A stretch of DNA of 15,115 nt, from NCBI GenBank assembly GCA_026770615.1, contig MU631919.1:19055-34169 (forward strand), given 5' to 3'. A program made the translations under genes and the position numbers. The notes under the pieces were generated by a model. That model ran no database searches. It had not been told where the DNA came from and was given only the letters and a program-made list of their open reading frames with translations. The stretch comes from Pavlovales sp. CCMP2436. Its lineage: Eukaryota > Haptophyta > Pavlovophyceae > Pavlovales. How positions within the stretch are numbered: the first letter of the stretch is position 1; each line of letters starts with the position of its first letter. Positions 7,579-15,115 of this stretch are shown here, piece after piece.

Positions 7579-8367
7579 TTAATTGTCATAGTACAGCAAT
7601 CCGTCATTTTCAAGGAGTGTTTTTCGTCCTAATAATAGCATAGCCTGTGCTTTCTGTTGATCGGAATTAACCCTTTTAAAACCTTCCGATTTTTTTTCAT
7701 AATGATTTTTTGCCCGATTTCTTGCCTTTTCTTTACATTAATCTGCCATTACTTTCTTACGTTTTTTTTGAATTTCTTCTTTGCTATTATGATACTTGTC
7801 TTTTCTCTTTCTATTAATCTTTTTCTTGTCTGTTTATTCTTTTCCATGATACGTTCGCATTATCATAAGCCTAGCACTTTTTATATTCTGCAATTTTATT
7901 TTTGTTTTCTACATAGTAGTGTTTACCAAATTCTAAAATTTTGTCTGTATTTTGTGAATCATCTCTATACGTTTTGTTTCTTCTTAAAATAAATTCTTTG
8001 TTTTCTTCATAGCTCTGTTTCTGTTTTTCACAAAATGTTTTATATTGTCTTCATGGTATTCTTTATGGGTTCTGTTTGGGTCTTTTATATTTAACGAAGC
8101 TTTTAAAAGTTCATATATTTCACGTTCTTTGATTCTACACTGTTTCGCATTTTTACAAGGATCAATTTCATATACTTCACAACAAAAGTCATCCCACCCA
8201 CCGTTTTCTTGGATATAATCATATAATTTAAACTTATTATATTTAGACGCACTTCTATGTTGTTAAATTCTTTATTTAAAATTAGTGGTGCTTCCAACGT
8301 AAAGTTCTGTTTTTGTATGATCCTTGTACTTTTTTGTATATATAACGGTGTTGTTTAAATTAGGCAT
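7579..8367 (-). pseudogene. GIY-YIG endonuclease with long charged tail, broken
   Basis: The start ATG at 8367 gives MPNLNNTVIYTKKYKDHTKT. The first strands VIYT and ELYVGSTTNFK correspond to GIY and YIG. Two TAA codons follow at the usual R-x-x-x-H helix, then SKYNKFKLYDYIQENGGWDD, EVYEIDPCKNAK and KEREIYELLKASLN complete the domain (about residues 8-105) as in virus and Polinton GIY-YIG proteins, including the Glu in KERE. A frameshift near 8040 leads into repeated Y-x-E-N-K-type units (for example SYEENKEFI, HYYVENKNKIAEY), and a further shift leads into a Lys-rich tail ending at TAA 7579-7581. The likely role is DNA cleavage in recombination, replication or homing; which one is unknown. 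Overlapping plus-strand ORFs (such as 7657-7992) are shadows. Confidence 0.75.
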
Positions 8368-8493
8368 GTTTCTATTACTATGTCCTGATATATTCTTAAA
8401 TCAAATTTAGAACATGTCTAAAAGTTTTATACATGATCCATCATTTTTTATTACGAGAATGGTAGGTTTTAATTATCATATGAGAGTAAGCCT

Positions 8494-9805
8494 TCAGATA
8501 TTGTTAAAATTTTTATCATACACCACATACGCGTACATTGTAAGCGCGCTGTTGTTGGAAGCAATATTTGCTTCGAAATGGATACCGGACGAAGACGCTT
8601 AACTTGTGCCATCTAAATAAACGTCTTGCGATTGGAATGCATCGAGCCCGATCGCAATTGCGAAGGCACTTTCTTCGTACTGTGCTTGAGTCACTGACGA
8701 GGGATTCTTCGAAGCATTCTAAAAACGAAGGGCCTTGTACAGTTCACTACGCATTTCAACGGTGTTAGAGAAGGGAACAGACGGTACAATACACGGAGAG
8801 CCTTGTAAAATTTAGAGCGCATTTCAACTGTGTTAGAGAAGGGAATTGACGGTACAGGATAACTCCCGACTCGCCACAAATATGACGTCATGCCTGCTCT
8901 TGTGAAAGTTGTGCTCGATTTATCAGTGCTTGTTGTGGAATTAGATAACGATGACAAAACGATGATCACTAATTGCACACTCTTCGCGCGACAGGGAGGA
9001 TTCCAAGAAATTGCGCCACTGTTCGCAGCGACAGTGCTTGTGTAGCATAAGATATCAGTAGCAGGGATAGCCATCACTCCCTTTGGTGCCTTGCTTAAAT
9101 ACCTTGCTCCACTGCAGAGTCGAGTCTAAATACCTCCGATTGAAGTTTTAATTGCTCCATCAATAAGTATCCATCAACAAGAGGCAAGTCGGTTACCCAT
9201 TCATGGATTGAGAAAATAGGATTGAGTTGAATTTTAATTCTGATATCATCTTTAATTAAACTGATCGCGATAGCTTTCGAGCACATTCCAATTCCAGGTC
9301 CGAAGAGCCCAAGCAGCGAAATAGCTACATCAAGAGTTGACCCAGCAGCAGACGCCATCGCTCTACCCTTTCGTGGTGTTAATACGCCAGCAGGAGCTAC
9401 ACCGATTGCATCAGCGCATCTCATCGAGGTTAGTGAAGTGCCACGATCTGATGCGGAGCAGGTATGATCAAGGAACATGTTTCCGTAAATATGCGCGTTA
9501 GTAACACTCGACACATAAACAGACCCGAAATAAATATCGATCGATTGAATTGGAGAGTAACCAGATCCATCGAGAACGTAGGCAGTTGAAGCCGCCACTG
9601 TCGAGCGAAGAGTGTACTGGAAGTATGTATTATTTGGATTAAAATATACGCCAGACGATCCACTTGGAAGTTGGAAGATGATCCTCCCACGACCGGCATA
9701 TGAGACTCCACTGGTGGGCGCCATTGTAATGCGAGTAGCTTCAGCTTTTGACGCGGTGGGGATTTTCTTGTCGAATTCGAATGATTTAGGTAGGACGCTT
9801 TCCAT
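8494..9805 (-). pseudogene. Major capsid protein (double jelly roll), broken
   Basis: The start ATG at 9805 (MESVLPKSFEFDKKIPTA) opens a 236-codon frame. It has typical Polinton-type MCP strands such as RIIFQLPSGSSGVYFNPNNT, then DGSGYSPIQSIDIYFG and HIYGNMFLDHT. It ends at a TAA (9095-9097), and a shifted frame continues with ATDILCYTSTVAANSG and MTSYLWRVGSYPVPSIPFSN, the second jelly roll. A 68-base tandem duplication (8724-8855) then changes frame again. The last part has VTQAQYEESAFAIAIGLDAF, a TAA, and ANIASNNSALTMYAYVVYD, ending TGA at 8494-8496. The length without the duplication, about 415 codons, is short but compatible. It would build the hexameric capsomers. It is inactive as read. 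Confidence 0.75.
8724..8855 (-). repeat. Imperfect 68-bp tandem duplication inside the MCP gene
   Basis: The two units are about 8724-8787 and 8791-8855, with GCCTTGTA starting at 8732 and 8800. The period of 68 is not a multiple of three. On the coding strand the upstream unit is in frame with the preceding MCP part and the downstream unit is in frame with the following part. Most differences between the units are third-position or otherwise synonymous, or give Ile/Val and Phe/Leu; one gives Lys/Glu. Confidence 0.75.
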
Positions 9806-9858
9806 TGTTTTGTTTTATAATACAAGGTTAAGAAAAAAACATGAGAGTACATCATTTC

Positions 9859-10041
9859 TCAAGTGAAGAGTTCATTCATTATAGCTTTTTTACAGATCGA
9901 TTTGACATTTTCTACAACATCGTCTTGCAATTTATCGATAAATTCGCTCATTTTTCTCCGCGTTTGATTTTTTGACTCAAACTCTTGCGCGTCTGATTTA
10001 CCAAAATGTGATTTGATTGACGACGATTTAAATCGATACAT
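9859..10041 (-). CDS. Small hypothetical protein upstream of the MCP
   Basis: This is an intact 60-codon ORF from the ATG at 10041 with stop TGA at 9859, 53 bases before the MCP start and in the same orientation. The product is charged, with a likely amphipathic C-terminal helix around DKLQDDVVENVKSICKKAIM and no hydrophobic segment. An internal ATG (MSEFIDKLQ...) could be the real start. No family is recognised. Its place just before the MCP would fit a small virion or assembly protein. Confidence 0.4.
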   Translation of the reverse strand: MYRFKSSSIKSHFGKSDAQEFESKNQTRRKMSEFIDKLQDDVVENVKSICKKAIMNELFT

Positions 10042-10292
10042 TGTTATATATACATGGTTAAGATTTTGTATGAATTATTATTCTAAAATAATATATGCGC
10101 TTTGTCGGGTAACATCGGGAATTTTCCAGCATAATACGAAGAAGTTCCGTAGTCGTAGTTTCAAACGGGAAACTCTTCTAAAATTTCATCTACATTTTTT
10201 TACGAGGAACTTCTAATATGCTAAAATCTAGCATTGAAAACATCAATAAAATTGTTTCTACGTTATTATTTTGTTCGTTCATGATAGCTACA

Positions 10293-10583
10293 ATGGACGA
10301 AGAAAAAAATGAAGAACCTATAATTTTTGAGTCGATCGATGAAGAAATTGTTGTAAATCTACCGATTAAAGAAAAGAAACCACGTTCTGATAAGCAAAAA
10401 GAAGCTTTGATATTGATGGTTGAACATCATAAAGAACGTGCTATTATTGAACGTGCTAATCAGAAGGGAAAATGCGTACCAAAATGGTATAGAGGATTGA
10501 ATACACTTGATAAAGTAATACAAAACATGAAAAGTACTACAGAGATGTTAAAAAATCAAATCTTCGGCGATTTTTTAACATAA
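10293..10583 (+). CDS. Small charged protein with KxxRSDKQKEAL motif
   Basis: The ORF is open from an ATG at 10218, but the ATG at 10293 is preferred because the product then starts with the acidic head MDEEKNEEPIIFESIDEE and drops a spurious leader. This gives 96 codons ending at TAA 10581-10583. After the acidic head comes a basic segment with KKPRSDKQKEALILMVEHHK, a short motif common in small Lys-rich proteins of large DNA viruses and PLVs, followed by a helical tail. A nucleic-acid-binding role is plausible but unproven. The gene is divergent from the MCP side and undamaged. Confidence 0.5.
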   Translation: MDEEKNEEPIIFESIDEEIVVNLPIKEKKPRSDKQKEALILMVEHHKERAIIERANQKGKCVPKWYRGLNTLDKVIQNMKSTTEMLKNQIFGDFLT

Positions 10584-10589
10584 TAAGGT

Positions 10590-10772
10590 TTGGTTGTCGA
10601 AGAAAATAATAAAGAACTTCCTAAACGTACTGGTTTGCATGACGGAGTTTATTACCATGAACCACCGACTCTTCGACAAACTCCGTGTAAAGAAGCGGAA
10701 AAATGTATAATTTTGGTCCGATGGATAGAGTTAGTTTATTGCGTATTGTTTTGCGTTAGATACTTCCCTTAG
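10590..10772 (+). CDS. Possible small ORF after the KQKEAL protein
   Basis: A 60-codon frame starts with TTG only and follows the previous stop by 6 bases. The first half (NKELPKRTGLHDGVYYHEPP) looks coding, with a Pro/His-rich, polar composition. The second half (WIELVYCVLFCVRYF) is hydrophobic and may be out of frame. It may be a remnant of a second gene or of a longer form of the preceding one. No family is recognised. Confidence 0.25.
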   Translation: MVVEENNKELPKRTGLHDGVYYHEPPTLRQTPCKEAEKCIILVRWIELVYCVLFCVRYFP

Positions 10773-10866
10773 TTTCTGTTTAATTTAAAATTTTAGGAAT
10801 GTTATAATATGATGAAAAAAAGGACAGTTGGAATGCCTATGCCTACTGTTTAATAATCGTAACTTT

Positions 10867-11151
10867 CTATTTGAATTTGGGTGGGATTTTATTTTGGTGG
10901 GATAAAATCGCTTCTACTAATACACTATTAATTATGTACGGATCACGCTCATAATCAGTAGTGTACCGATCGCGCACAATTTCGATAGAAGATAAACGTG
11001 ATTCGATAAAACTATTATCTTGAATTAACTCAGTTATCTAATTGATTGTCGGAATTCCTTTTTGTTGCTGATTTTTTTCAATCAATAACTTCGTCAATGA
11101 ACGAATAGTAATATATCGTACTTCATGAATAATTAGTGGAAATATTTCCAT
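10867..11151 (-). pseudogene. Unrecognised small gene with one in-frame stop
   Basis: From an ATG at 11151 the frame reads MEIFPLIIHEVRYITIRSLT, then one TAA after about 38 codons. It stays open for another ~55 codons (with SRLSSIEIVRDRYTTDYERD) to a TAG at 10867-10869. The composition is like a real soluble protein with two helices, and apart from the single stop it is clean over 95 codons. No family is recognised. Confidence 0.4.
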
Positions 11152-11234
11152 AATGGTTTTTTTATCGAGTATGGAAAATAGAATTGAAAATATCCTTTAG
11201 TTTTATAAGATGAGTATCAGATATCGAGCACCAT

Positions 11235-11479
11235 CTACAACCACAAAAGCACCATGGTTATAGATTCTACAGCCAAATACTGAGGACATTCAAAATTGGT
11301 CGTTCTGGAACTATTGACGGACGAATGAGTTAATATAGCACTTGTTACCCGAAGGCACTCGGCGGATACACAATATTCGGTTTTCTAAATACATCAGTGA
11401 ATGAGAATAATACAGCAGAAACTCGTTGTTTTTCATTGGCATCTAACCATGACTTTAATAGGATTGACTCAAAAGCCAT
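11235..11479 (-). pseudogene. Unrecognised small gene, one frameshift
   Basis: An ATG at 11479, preceded by a long A/T run, starts MAFESILLKSWLDANEKQRV and SFTDVFRKPNIVYPPS. A frame change near 11350 leads to a segment with TNFECPQYLAVESITMVLLW, ending at TAG 11235-11237. The two halves together give about 80 codons. The gene is divergent from the plus-strand gene at 11486, and the two share the poly-T/poly-A tract as a common upstream region. No family is recognised. Confidence 0.35.
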
Positions 11480-11485
11480 TTTTTT

Positions 11486-11704
11486 TTAAAAAAAAACGGT
11501 GATAATATTTATCGAGATTCTAAAGCCTTGTTAGTTGAAATAAGCGGTCATTGTTTTGGTAATATTACTGTGTATAATAAGCAAGGTCGAGCTTAAACGA
11601 TTGAAGGCGGTCATCTTAATGTCAAAAATATTAAGCCTACCCCTGTAGCTACTACTCGTTCGATGCGAATACACGACACAGTCAAAGGAATTGAAGAGTA
11701 TTGA
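11486..11704 (+). pseudogene. Unrecognised small gene fragment with one stop
   Basis: A plus-strand frame runs from the A-tract at 11486 to TGA 11702-11704 with a single TAA at about 11594. Recognisable protein-like stretches are SKALLVEISGHCFGNITVYN and NVKNIKPTPVATTRSMRIHD. There is no clear ATG at the start, so the 5' end is missing or uses another frame. It lies 80 bases before pPolB in the same direction. The family is unknown; I checked for an integrase core and saw none. Confidence 0.3.
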
Positions 11705-11784
11705 GACCACCTGATGGTTTTATAATAATTTTTAAAAATCACTTAAAATAATAATTTTATATTTAATTAAACGTGAAGACAAAT

Positions 11785-14700
11785 ATGGCGACTAAAATCA
11801 ATCAAATGGCGAAGTATCATATTGAACATCCTGACTATTATAATAATGAAATAAAAATGAACGCAGAACGTAAAATTGAACATATCACAAAATTACCGAA
11901 AGACATGCGATAATGCTGTGAAAAAAAGAGAAATAAATGTTCGGAACCTGAATATCGTAAAAAACAGGCTGAATATAACAAGTCATATATTCCTCGAAAA
12001 AAATTATCGAATTTGGCTTGAAAAAATATTGAATTCGTCCGGTAAAAAAAATGATGATTAATTCACGTTTAAACATAATCCTTGTAATATTATTGTCTCG
12101 ACTTATAATAAGAATGAAACTATCGGTAGCATTTAAAACAAAACACGAAGAATCCAATATTCAATATGTAACTGATGGATGTACATTAAAAAAAAAAAAA
12201 AAATTGAACGATATGGTGGTGTTAAATGTTATAAACTGACTTTGAAAATATGTTAAAATTTTCGACGAGGAAAATTTTTAAATCACAAGCAAAGTATAAG
12301 ATTCACCTAAAAAATATTAAAGATAAACAGAAGTTATTTACATTATCACCATCAGTATCTGCTTGGAAGTCATACGAAAATTATACATTGTATAATGAAA
12401 ATCCCTAATTGTACTTTAATATTGAAACAACAACAGATATCGAACACATTAAAATTAATACTATTAAATTTGTTGAAAGTTTTTTAGAAATCTATGATGT
12501 CGCTAAGTTTATCAATACATTAAAAAAAATGTGTGGATTTCACTAAATTATGAAAGTGATGATCAAGAAAAAATTGAATTTTCTACGTCAGTAAAAACAC
12601 CTATATTAGATGATACTTATGGAAAAATAATTATCGAAGATTTAATAAATCGCGTGAGTAATTATTTAGATGCATATACATCGAAAAATATAAAGGTTGC
12701 ATCAATTGATATACATGTTGCTAAAGTGAATCCGATTGTTGGCAAATCTTATAAGCCTTTGCCTGACTGAATAAATAATATATAAGCTATGTTTAATATA
12801 AAAAAATATAGATAAAAATTATTTCTATATTCGGTAATATGTGGTATAGATCGTATTGCTGGAAAATATATGAATAATGCTGAGCGTGTTACGAAATACA
12901 AAAAAAAAAACAGTTGATATACGATGAAAAAGACATTCCTAAGAAAATAGATAAGATACGAATTTTCGAACAAACAAATAACCTTAAAAGTAATATTTAT
13001 TGCATTGATGATGATGGTTGTGTACCTTTATATGTATCATCATTGAAAGATAGATTAGAACTCAATTTTATTCATCTATTCTATCACAATAATCATTATT
13101 CATAATATAAAAAATCAATAGATTGTTTTCTGATGGTAATGAAGTATGTGCATTCTGTTGTCAATATTCAATTTCGTCTAAAAATGGTGTATATTGTCAA
13201 CATTATTTAGAAAAACATTTGCTTACATGTATTAGCGGGCAACTTGTTCCTAAGCCAGATAATGATAGCAAAGAACTAAAGTTACAAAAAATAGTAATAT
13301 GAATGCTTCGCCGATTAGAATATACGCTGATTTTAAAACTCATAGTGATAAAACAGCACACCATTGTAGCATCAATGGAAATACAACGTTTTCCACACAA
13401 CACCGTCCAGCATCTTACAAGATTCTAATTTTGAGTGATTTCTATATTGATTGATTTAAAAAATTAGCTCATTATTATAATAAAGAACATCTATATTGTG
13501 GTGTTGATGCTGATATTGATTTTATCAAAAATATATATTATTTTATGAGGTAATACTAAACGATGCCTTAAAATTACAACGTGAAAAATTCAGTAGCTAT
13601 ACAAAAAGGATAATAAGACCTAAGAATTCACTTGAATATAAAGAATCAAAACATTTGTAAAAATAACTATAATTGTAAAAACTATCAAGTGATCCATCAT
13701 ATTCATCACTTAGGATTATATAATTCTACAATATGTTCTATTTGCAATATTCAAATAAAAGACTCTCATAAAATCCCTGTAATGTTTTACAATCTCGATG
13801 ACGATAAAAACGTATACTTAAAATCTATTGTACATTTGAAAGACAAATTAAAAAATGTATTTATTCTTGCCGATAATACAAATCAATACAAATCGTTTAG
13901 TATTAATGACTCAAAATTCATTGATACTATGCGTTTTATGAATTCATCGCTTGCGAAACTCATTGAGAATTTACCGAAGGATGGTATGCATTTTCTAAAA
14001 GAGCTATGTAAGGGAGATGAATCTAAACTAAAATATATCATAAAAAAGGTAATTTTCCTTTTAAGTGGTTTGATAGTACTGGAAAGTTATCTATGCCTAT
14101 AAACGAACTTAAAAAATAAAATTTTAATAACGAACTTACAATTAGCAAAATTGAGTAATGATGAATGAGAGTATATACAAGAGCTTATTAAAGATAATAA
14201 AATTACTACCTTTCGAGAGTTTCACGATTTTTATCTGAATATTGATGTGAATGGTTTAGCTGACGTCTTTGAAAACGTTCGTGATACATCACTATAATAT
14301 TATAAATTAGAACCATGTCAGTGTGTAGGCACTCCATCGTTTGCTTGAGATGCGTTGCTTCTTAATTTAAACGTAAAATTAGAATTGCTGACTGATATTG
14401 ATATGTATCTTATGTTGGAAAATGGGATTCGTGGAGGACAATCTGTAGTATTTAAAAAACATTCTAAAGCAAATAAACAATATTTAGATGATTCTGATAA
14501 TTGCAAAGAATCGACATACATCTCATATCTTGAATTTGTATGCTGTACCGATGTCAGTTAAATTACCGATGAAAAATGTCAAATGGGTTGAAGCGATTAA
14601 TATTGATACCACTATGAATTACGAAGACGGTGATGTTGGTTGTATTCTCAAGGTAGATTTAGAATATCCTAAAGAATTACACGATTATCATAATAATTAT

Positions 14701-15023
14701 CCGATAGCGCCAGAGCGTTTAAAAATTGGTGTTAGTGAAAAACTGTGTGGTACTTTTTATGACAAAAAGGATTATGTAGTTCATATCAAGAACTTAAAAT
14801 ATGACTTGAAGCAGGGTATGAAACTAAATAGAATAAGTAGAGCTATATCATTTCATCAAAAGGATTGGTTAAAGGGTTGGATTAATAAAAATACAGATTT
14901 ACGTAAGTCTTCAATAAATGACTTTGAAAAAGACCACTTTAAATTGATGAATAACGACATTTTGGTAAGACGATGGAAAACGTTCGTGGAAGAATAGAAG
15001 TGAAATGTGCTCTTAAGAAGGTA
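11785..15023 (+). pseudogene. polB: Protein-primed family B DNA polymerase, broken and truncated
   Basis: The ATG at 11785 begins a Lys/Tyr-rich head (KYHIEHPDYYNNEIKMNAER). Then follow, across several frames, EKIEFSTSVKTPILDDTYGK (12560-12620), ASIDIHVAKVNPIVGKSYKP, IDDDGCVPLYVSSLK, a Cys/His part near 13150, and the Exo I region IRIYADFKTH (13314-13343), where the catalytic Glu of D-x-E is Lys. Next are DSKFIDTMRFMNSSLAKL (Exo III side), LELLTDIDMYLMLENGIRGG, a motif A region where a deletion near 14532 removes the catalytic Asp, LEYPKELHDYHNNYPIAPER, and motif B with FKLMNN. A last frame has GKTMENVRGR and ends at repeat copy 3. Motif C (DTDS) and the thumb are absent. It would replicate the genome by protein priming. 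Confidence 0.85.
12188..12205. repeat. Long poly-A tract within the polymerase remnant
   Basis: A run of A at about 12188-12203 lies in the N-terminal part of the pPolB pseudogene, where the reading frame is lost. Length variation here is a simple cause for one of the frameshifts. Confidence 0.5.
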
Positions 15024-15115
15024 TATATTGACTGATAGGGATTCAAGCTGGCGTCTGACTGTTCTGAATGTTTTGCTGGTCTGAGCGCTGCGTCGCCCAT
15101 TGCCTGCTGCGTGCC
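15024..15115 (+). repeat. Dispersed GC-rich repeat, copy 3, cut by the window end
   Basis: These 92 bases are identical to 3717-3808, in the same orientation, and to the inverse of 1111-1202 with one mismatch. The copy starts directly after the last pPolB codons (frame with CALKKVY) and so truncates that gene before motif C. The window stops inside the repeat, which is typical of an assembly ending in a high-copy sequence. Confidence 0.85.

Noticed and set aside
7657..7992. Hydrophobic 111-codon plus-strand ORF resembling a membrane protein
   Set aside because: The Phe/Leu richness is the complement of the Lys/Glu-rich tail of the GIY-YIG gene on the other strand.
8414..8768. Two plus-strand ORFs at the 3' end of the MCP
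   Set aside because: They are antisense shadows of the MCP C-terminal region, whose minus-strand frame reads as jelly-roll sequence.
12749..12973. Hydrophobic minus-strand ORF
   Set aside because: It is a shadow of the AT-rich pPolB frame on the plus strand, which has family-specific motifs here.
1461..15023. Reassigned stop codons (for example TGA as Trp, suggested by a TGA at a conserved Trp of pPolB)
   Set aside because: TAA, TAG and TGA all interrupt conserved regions at varied residue types, and there are many true frameshifts, so decay is the simpler reason.
1099..15115. Copies 1 and 3 of the repeat, in inverse orientation near both ends, as terminal inverted repeats of the Polinton
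   Set aside because: A third copy lies inside the fibre gene with its own target duplication, copy 3 cuts pPolB in mid-gene, and copy 1 lies outside the AT-rich part beyond a GC-rich ORF. A dispersed mobile repeat explains all three better, although the inverse placement leaves a small chance.
1..15115. tRNA or rRNA genes
   Set aside because: No cloverleaf with proper A and B boxes or rRNA core sequence was seen; the box-B-like bases in the dispersed repeat are only a partial match.

Overview
The window is a heavily decayed integrated DNA virus of the Polinton / Polinton-like virus (PLV) group lying in eukaryotic DNA. About 1.5-15.02 kb is AT-rich and carries the hallmark set of these elements. 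On the minus strand are a LamG-like protein, a long trimeric-type fibre, a single-jelly-roll penton (minor capsid) protein, an FtsK/HerA-type packaging ATPase, a GIY-YIG endonuclease and a double-jelly-roll major capsid protein (MCP). On the plus strand are a class 3 lipase-like gene and a protein-primed type B DNA polymerase (pPolB). Most of these genes carry frameshifts and in-frame stops, and TAA, TAG and TGA all occur, so this is an endogenous relic rather than a functional virus. No retroviral-type integrase and no adenovirus-type protease was found. The host cannot be named from the sequence. The GC-rich flank and a short interspersed repeat point to a eukaryotic nuclear genome, possibly a protist.

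Layout: 1-516 is a GC-rich minus-strand ORF running off the left edge. 600-1098 is non-coding. 1099-1202 is a copy of a dispersed repeat. 1203-1517 is a GC-rich ORF fragment. The viral part begins near 1.47-1.52 kb with the LamG gene (1461-2096), then the fibre (2097-4475), which is split by two GC-rich insertions. The lipase (4593-5184, plus) meets the penton (5181-5963, minus) tail to tail. An unrecognised gene (6047-6836), the ATPase (6842-7560), the GIY-YIG gene (7579-8367), the MCP (8494-9805) and a small protein (9859-10041) follow, all on minus. A cassette of small unrecognised genes fills 10.29-11.70 kb. pPolB runs from 11785 until it is cut at 15024 by another repeat copy, which reaches the window end.

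The genes would have covered genome replication (pPolB), packaging (ATPase), capsid building (MCP, penton), and host attachment or entry (fibre, LamG, possibly lipase).

Two points stand out. First, a ~112 bp GC-rich repeat occurs three times with at most one mismatch. One copy interrupts the fibre gene between perfect 15-bp direct repeats, and all copies sit next to the same AATATA motif, as expected for a recently mobile SINE-like element. Second, the MCP gene contains a 68-bp out-of-frame tandem duplication whose two copies differ mostly at synonymous or conservative sites. This suggests a recombination (or assembly) joint between two related capsid genes.
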